64,000 nucleotides of DNA from Parvicella sp963922585 (GTDB lineage: Bacteria > Bacteroidota > Bacteroidia > Flavobacteriales_D > Parvicellaceae): contig CAWUIK010000002.1 of assembly GCA_963922585.1 (NCBI GenBank), forward strand, positions 1 through 64,000, read 5' to 3'. The notes under the pieces are model-generated. The model ran no database searches. It was not told where the DNA came from and saw only the letters and a program-made list of their open reading frames with translations. A program made the position numbers and the translations under genes. Positions 59,912 to 64,000 of this stretch are shown piece by piece (position 1 is the stretch's first letter; each line of letters opens with the position of its first letter).

Positions 59912-62362
59912 ATGAGATATTTTATCTTTTTTTTACTTCCTATTATTTGTTTTAATGCTTTCGCGCAGCAAACGTCCTCAGAACTGTATTTAGATTTAAA
60001 AAAATTAGCCTCTTTAAAGCGTGTATTGTACCTAGCAGCGCACCCTGATGATGAAAACACAAGAGCTTTAGCCTGGCTTTCTTTGGGCGAAGAAGCAGAA
60101 ACCGCCTATTTATCTTTGACCAGAGGTGATGGAGGACAGAACCTTATTGGAGAAGAACTAGGGGCAAACCTTGGAATTTTGAGATCTCAAGAGTTATTAG
60201 CAGCACGAAGTATTGACAACGCCAAGCAGTTTTTTTCTCGCGCAGTTGACTTTGGTTATTCCAGATCTGCTGAAGAATCTTTTGAAAAATGGGAAAAAGA
60301 AGAAATTGTTTCAGATGTTGTAGGTGTGATTAGAAAATTTAAACCAGACGTTATCATCACTAGATTTCCACCAGACGAAAGAGCAGGACACGGACACCAC
60401 ACCGCTTCTGCTTTGCTAGCAATTGAAGCTTCAAAATTAGCTGCGGACAAAGATTTCTTACCCAATCAAATTAAAGATTTAGGGACCTGGAACACCACAT
60501 CTGTTTATTGGAATACCAGTTATTGGTGGTTAAAAGATATTGAAGTTACCGCCCAAAATAATGATGAATATTTAGTTTTTGACATAGGAGATTACAATCC
60601 AACTATTGGGAAATCTTATAATGAAATTGGAACTTTAGCCAGAAGTCAGCATAAATGTCAAGGTTTTGGATCTTTGATAGAAAGAGGCGCAAAAGAGGAA
60701 TATTTTCAATTCTTATCTGGCGAAAAATTAAAGAACAGTTTTTTTGAAAAATCTACCAGAACTTGGAGTAATCTTGTTTCCAAAGAACTTGAAAATGAAT
60801 TTAATACACTTGTTCAAAATTTTGATTTCAAAGATGTTAGAAACAATGTAAAACCGCTTTTAAGCATTTATAAAAAATTACAAAACATCAAAGATGATTA
60901 TCTAAGAGAAGAAAAATTATCACTTTGCCAAACATTGATTGTCAATTGTTTGGGATTACATATCGAACTCCATGGAGAAGATTTTAGTTTTGCATTGAAT
61001 GAAGATGTAAAGTTGAACTTAGAAGCCATCAACCGTTCTAAATCTCAAGTTTCTGTGGAGGAAATTACCATCAATGGAACTTCTTTTGTTCCTGAAAATA
61101 AAACGCTTTCATTCAATCAAATTGTAAATAACAATATTTCCATCACAGCCAATTCGAATACATTTGCACCTTATTGGCTACAAAATCCTTATGAAAACCT
61201 TTTTGATGTCACCAATGTTTCACTAATTGGTAATCCAACTTCTAAAAATTCCATAGAGGGAATTATAAAATTAAATATTGAAGGAGTCACTTTTGAATAT
61301 CCTATCAATGGGATTTACAAATGGAGTGACCCTGCTTTTGGTGAGAAAAAAAGAGATATTGTTTTTACGCCCAATATGGCAATTTCTATTGAAGAAACGG
61401 CACTTATTTCCAAAATTGGAACTGAAAAAAAAATTAAAATAAAGGTGCATAGTTTTCAAGATAATTTAAAAGAAAAAATTCATCTCAAACTTCCTCAAAA
61501 TTGGGAAGCAACACCCAATGTTTTTGAGATTGATATTCAAAACAAACACAACGAAAAGTATATAGAAGTTGTCCTAAAACCTAATTCAAATGCAGTAAAT
61601 GGATCGCTGATTTTGCTAAATGCAAATCAAGATTCCATCAAACATTTCAGAGAAATAAGTTACGATCATATTCCTACACAGACTTATTTTACAGACGACC
61701 AATTGAAATTAGTAAAAATTGACTCAAAAATCAAACAAGGAAAAATTGCTTATATCAAAGGAGTAGAAGACAAAGTGCCACAAGCAATTTCACAATTAGG
61801 ATTTGATGTAAAAGCTATAGAAGTAGAAGATATAAAAACCGCTTCATTGAATGATTTTCAAACTATTGTAGTGGGAATAAGAGCTTACAATGTGAAACCA
61901 GAATTGGACTTCTTTCATCAACAATTGATGGATTATGTAAGTCAAGGAGGAAATTTGATTGTCCAATACAACACTTCCTCCAAAAGCGTAAAAGAAATGC
62001 AATTAGGCCCTTACCCTTTTGATGTTTCAAGAGGAAGAGTCACTGAGGAAGATGCAAAAGTATCTTTTGTAAACCAAAAACATCCTATTTTGAATTTTCC
62101 CAATAAGATTGCAGAAAAAGATTTTGAAAATTGGGTGCAAGAAAGAGGATTGTACTTTGCCGACAATTGGGATGCAAAATATGAAACACTACTTTCATGG
62201 AATGATAAAGGTCAAGAATCTTTAGAAGGTGCGCTCATTGTTGCCAAACATGGCAAAGGACAATTTATTTACACTGGAATTTCATTTTTTAGACAACTTC
62301 CTGCAGGAGTAGAAGGTGCGTACAGATTATTTGCAAATATGTTGAGTTATGGAGGAAATTAA
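59912..62362 (+). CDS. PIG-L family deacetylase, secreted
   Basis: An exported 816-residue protein. The start at 59912 gives a signal peptide (MRYFIFFLLPIICFNAFAQ before QTSS). A PIG-L/LmbE zinc deacetylase domain (about 35-290) has the metal motif LAAHPDDENTRALAW and the later HGHHTAS with the other zinc His residues. The rest (about 300-815) is beta-rich with a C-terminal part (YVSQGGNLIVQYNTSSKS, then GALIVAKHGKGQFIYTGISF) resembling a glutamine-amidotransferase-like/ThuA-type domain. Members act on N-acetylated sugars; substrate unknown. The stop overlaps a small gene at 62349. Confidence 0.85.
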   Translation: MRYFIFFLLPIICFNAFAQQTSSELYLDLKKLASLKRVLYLAAHPDDENTRALAWLSLGEEAETAYLSLTRGDGGQNLIGEELGANLGILRSQELLAARSIDNAKQFFSRAVDFGYSRSAEESFEKWEKEEIVSDVVGVIRKFKPDVIITRFPPDERAGHGHHTASALLAIEASKLAADKDFLPNQIKDLGTWNTTSVYWNTSYWWLKDIEVTAQNNDEYLVFDIGDYNPTIGKSYNEIGTLARSQHKCQGFGSLIERGAKEEYFQFLSGEKLKNSFFEKSTRTWSNLVSKELENEFNTLVQNFDFKDVRNNVKPLLSIYKKLQNIKDDYLREEKLSLCQTLIVNCLGLHIELHGEDFSFALNEDVKLNLEAINRSKSQVSVEEITINGTSFVPENKTLSFNQIVNNNISITANSNTFAPYWLQNPYENLFDVTNVSLIGNPTSKNSIEGIIKLNIEGVTFEYPINGIYKWSDPAFGEKKRDIVFTPNMAISIEETALISKIGTEKKIKIKVHSFQDNLKEKIHLKLPQNWEATPNVFEIDIQNKHNEKYIEVVLKPNSNAVNGSLILLNANQDSIKHFREISYDHIPTQTYFTDDQLKLVKIDSKIKQGKIAYIKGVEDKVPQAISQLGFDVKAIEVEDIKTASLNDFQTIVVGIRAYNVKPELDFFHQQLMDYVSQGGNLIVQYNTSSKSVKEMQLGPYPFDVSRGRVTEEDAKVSFVNQKHPILNFPNKIAEKDFENWVQERGLYFADNWDAKYETLLSWNDKGQESLEGALIVAKHGKGQFIYTGISFFRQLPAGVEGAYRLFANMLSYGGN

Positions 62363-62459
62363 AGACCCTACAAAATGGAATCGTATGTATTGGTTGCTTG
62401 TCATTCTTTTGGTTTTGCAAATCATTATTTATTCATGGATTACTTTTTCATTTGATTAG
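62349..62459 (+). CDS. 36-residue membrane peptide upstream of a symporter
   Basis: A very short frame overlapping the PIG-L gene by 14 bases: MEEIKDPTKWNRMYWLLVIL, then LVLQIIIYSWITFSFD, a polar start with one transmembrane segment. It resembles short peptides that accompany sodium:solute symporters in Bacteroidota. The symporter gene starts 8 bases later, so it may be a small accessory subunit; this rests on position. Confidence 0.6.
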   Translation: MEEIKDPTKWNRMYWLLVILLVLQIIIYSWITFSFD

Positions 62460-62467
62460 TTATTGTT

Positions 62468-64000
62468 ATGAGTTGGATAGATTGGAGTATATTATTATTG
62501 ACATTGACTGCCATTGTTTGGTACGGTACATGGAAAACTAGGAAAAACGCAACTTTAGAAAGTTATTTGAAAGGAAATAATGAAGAAAACTGGTACACAA
62601 TTGGGCTTTCTATCATGGCAACACAAGCCAGTGCGATTACTTTTTTATCGGCTACAGGTCAAGGTTATGAATCTGGAATGGGATTCGTTCAATTCTACTT
62701 TGGACTGCCTTTGGCAATGATATTTATAGCGGTATTTTTTCTGCCCATCTACTATCGACTCAAGGTTTTTACTGCTTATGAATTTCTAGAAAACAGATTT
62801 GACTACCGAGTAAGAGCTTTTACGGCCTTGTTATTTCTGATCTCAAGAGGTTTGGCCGCTGGGATTACCATCTATGCCCCTGCGATTATATTATCTAGTT
62901 TATTTGAATGGGACTTGAAACTCACTTGTGTGGGTATTGGGATTTTGGTGATTATTTATACAGTTTCTGGAGGAAGTAGAGCCGTTTCACTTACTCAAAA
63001 GTGGCAAATGGGAATTATTATGACAGGAATGTTTATTGCTTTTTATTATATTTTGAAAGCCATTCCAGCAGACTTTTCATTCACCGAAAGTGTGAATATG
63101 GCAGGAGAATTAGGTAAAATGAAGGTTGTAAACTATGAATTTGATGTCAAAGAAAAATATAACATTTGGGCTGGTTTAACAGGCGGATTTTTCCTTTTTC
63201 TATCTTATTTTGGAACAGACCAATCGCAAGTACAAAGATACCTAGGGGGCAAAAGTCTCAAAGCATCAAGTCTGGGATTGATGTTTAATGGTATTTTTAA
63301 AATTCCGATGCAATTTTTTATTGTATTTGTGGGTGTAATGCTTTTTGTGGCATATCAATTCAATCAGCCACCAATTATCTTTAATGATTCTGATGTTTCA
63401 AAAACAGTTTTGCAAGATCCAGAATTACTAGAAAAAGAGAAAGATTACCAATTGGTTTTTGAAGAAAAAAAGGGGTTGATGTTTTCCTACAAAGAAGCCC
63501 CTAGCATCAAAAAAATGCAAGACATCAAAGCATTACATTTGGAGCAATTGCAAATTAGAGCAGACTACCAAGAGCAATTGATGATTTTGGACAAAAATTA
63601 CAACAGTAAAGATGGCGATTACGTGTTCTTAAGTTTTGTTTTGAAATATTTACCTCACGGACTAATAGGCTTATTGCTTGCTGTGATCCTTTCTGCCGCC
63701 ATGTCTTCCACAGCGGGCGAACTTAATGCTTTAGCATCCACTACAACAGTGGATTTTTATAGAAAATATTTCAAAAAAGGAGAAAATGAAGATGAAGTTA
63801 GAACCAGTAGATTTATCACTGTAATTTGGGGAGGCGTTGCCATTTTTGTGGCACTTATTGCGGGATTATTCGAAAACTTAATTGAACTCGTTAACATTCT
63901 TGGCTCTTTATTCTACGGAACAATTTTAGGTGTGTTTTTAGTTGCTTTTTTCTTTAAAAAAATAAGTGCAGGGCCTACTTTCATCGCAGCAATAATTGCT
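62468..64000 (+). CDS. Sodium:solute symporter (SSS family), 3' end outside the window
   Basis: Multi-spanning Na+-coupled transporter. The frame from ATG 62468 is open to the window end, 511 residues. Transmembrane segments alternate with the family's hallmarks: the early IMATQASAITFLSATGQGYE (about 53-72, Na+-site region), LPLAMIFIAVFFLPIYYRLK, SRGLAAGITIYAPAIILS and SAAMSSTAGELNALASTTTV (about 410). A long soluble loop with a Lys/Glu-rich part (about 335-380) separates the last helices. Substrate (sugar, iodide-like or other) cannot be told. The C-terminus is missing. Confidence 0.85.
   Translation, partial: MSWIDWSILLLTLTAIVWYGTWKTRKNATLESYLKGNNEENWYTIGLSIMATQASAITFLSATGQGYESGMGFVQFYFGLPLAMIFIAVFFLPIYYRLKVFTAYEFLENRFDYRVRAFTALLFLISRGLAAGITIYAPAIILSSLFEWDLKLTCVGIGILVIIYTVSGGSRAVSLTQKWQMGIIMTGMFIAFYYILKAIPADFSFTESVNMAGELGKMKVVNYEFDVKEKYNIWAGLTGGFFLFLSYFGTDQSQVQRYLGGKSLKASSLGLMFNGIFKIPMQFFIVFVGVMLFVAYQFNQPPIIFNDSDVSKTVLQDPELLEKEKDYQLVFEEKKGLMFSYKEAPSIKKMQDIKALHLEQLQIRADYQEQLMILDKNYNSKDGDYVFLSFVLKYLPHGLIGLLLAVILSAAMSSTAGELNALASTTTVDFYRKYFKKGENEDEVRTSRFITVIWGGVAIFVALIAGLFENLIELVNILGSLFYGTILGVFLVAFFFKKISAGPTFIAAIIA

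Overview
The window is a low-GC chromosomal segment of a member of the Bacteroidota, most likely Flavobacteriales. This rests on several independent signs: secreted proteins with type IX secretion (T9SS) C-terminal sorting domains (12098-13153, 14712-16430, 33194-39217), a PorP/SprF-family outer-membrane gene, the bacillithiol gene bshC, promoter -7 boxes of the Bacteroidota form TAnnTTTG ahead of dnaX, gdhA, recA, cysC and hemA, and few Shine-Dalgarno sequences. The window is mainly core metabolism with small accessory or decaying pieces between the core genes.

Layout. 1-1456: tadA (cut by the window edge) and trhO, both tRNA modification. 1457-2475: a noncoding stretch of higher GC, then a broken RelE/ParE-type toxin-antitoxin locus. 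2537-8783 (minus): a lipoprotein, an AAA/DUF4143 ATPase, a peptide-type ABC solute-binding lipoprotein, bshC and a phosphatase/nuclease-fold lipoprotein. 8973-10743: dnaX, split by a run of ten A exactly where gamma ends and tau continues. 10766-18893: membrane and envelope proteins, hutH, a metalloprotease, an ArfB-like rescue factor and an ABC1 kinase. 19149-24112: gdhA, tRNA-Phe, a short-chain dehydrogenase, a lipoprotein and a PorP/SprF gene with an internal stop. 24118-27396 (minus): the sulfate activation genes cysC, cysD and cysN, with a four-helix-bundle gene flanked by inverted repeats lodged between cysD and cysN. 27470-28911: an AT-rich repeat block followed by a ParA-like ATPase and a small partner. 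29014-32993: dnaK, an M20 dipeptidase and an LEA14-like lipoprotein. 33194-39217: three consecutive T9SS-exported proteins, the first a 1226-residue metzincin/beta-helix protein. 39229-46026: an unusual IP-repeat membrane protein, a CotH-like kinase protein, a TPR lipoprotein, recA, bcp and an AI-2E-type permease. 46056-46321: initiator tRNA and a wrecked second copy. 46444-48840: a MORN-type lipoprotein and an ABC-F ATPase. 48983-49098: a nested palindromic MITE/REP-like element. 49134-57567: nearly the whole haem pathway from glutamyl-tRNA (hemG and hemH on minus, hemA-C-D-E-F-B on plus). 57732-58254: a second broken toxin-antitoxin locus. 59045-64000: inositol monophosphatase, PIG-L deacetylase, a 36-residue membrane peptide and a sodium:solute symporter cut by the window end.

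Working together: hemA-B with hemG and hemH turn glutamyl-tRNA into haem through protoporphyrin IX (hemL is not here). cysC, cysD and cysN make APS and PAPS from sulfate. The T9SS cargo proteins and the PorP/SprF gene belong to the same export machinery.

The most interesting signals are decay and insertion events: two Gln-to-stop nonsense codons, two toxin genes disabled beside intact antitoxins, a four-helix-bundle unit bounded by an 11-bp inverted repeat inside the cys operon, a tandem initiator-tRNA duplication whose distal copy has been replaced in the middle by REP-like DNA, and a probable slippage site in dnaX.
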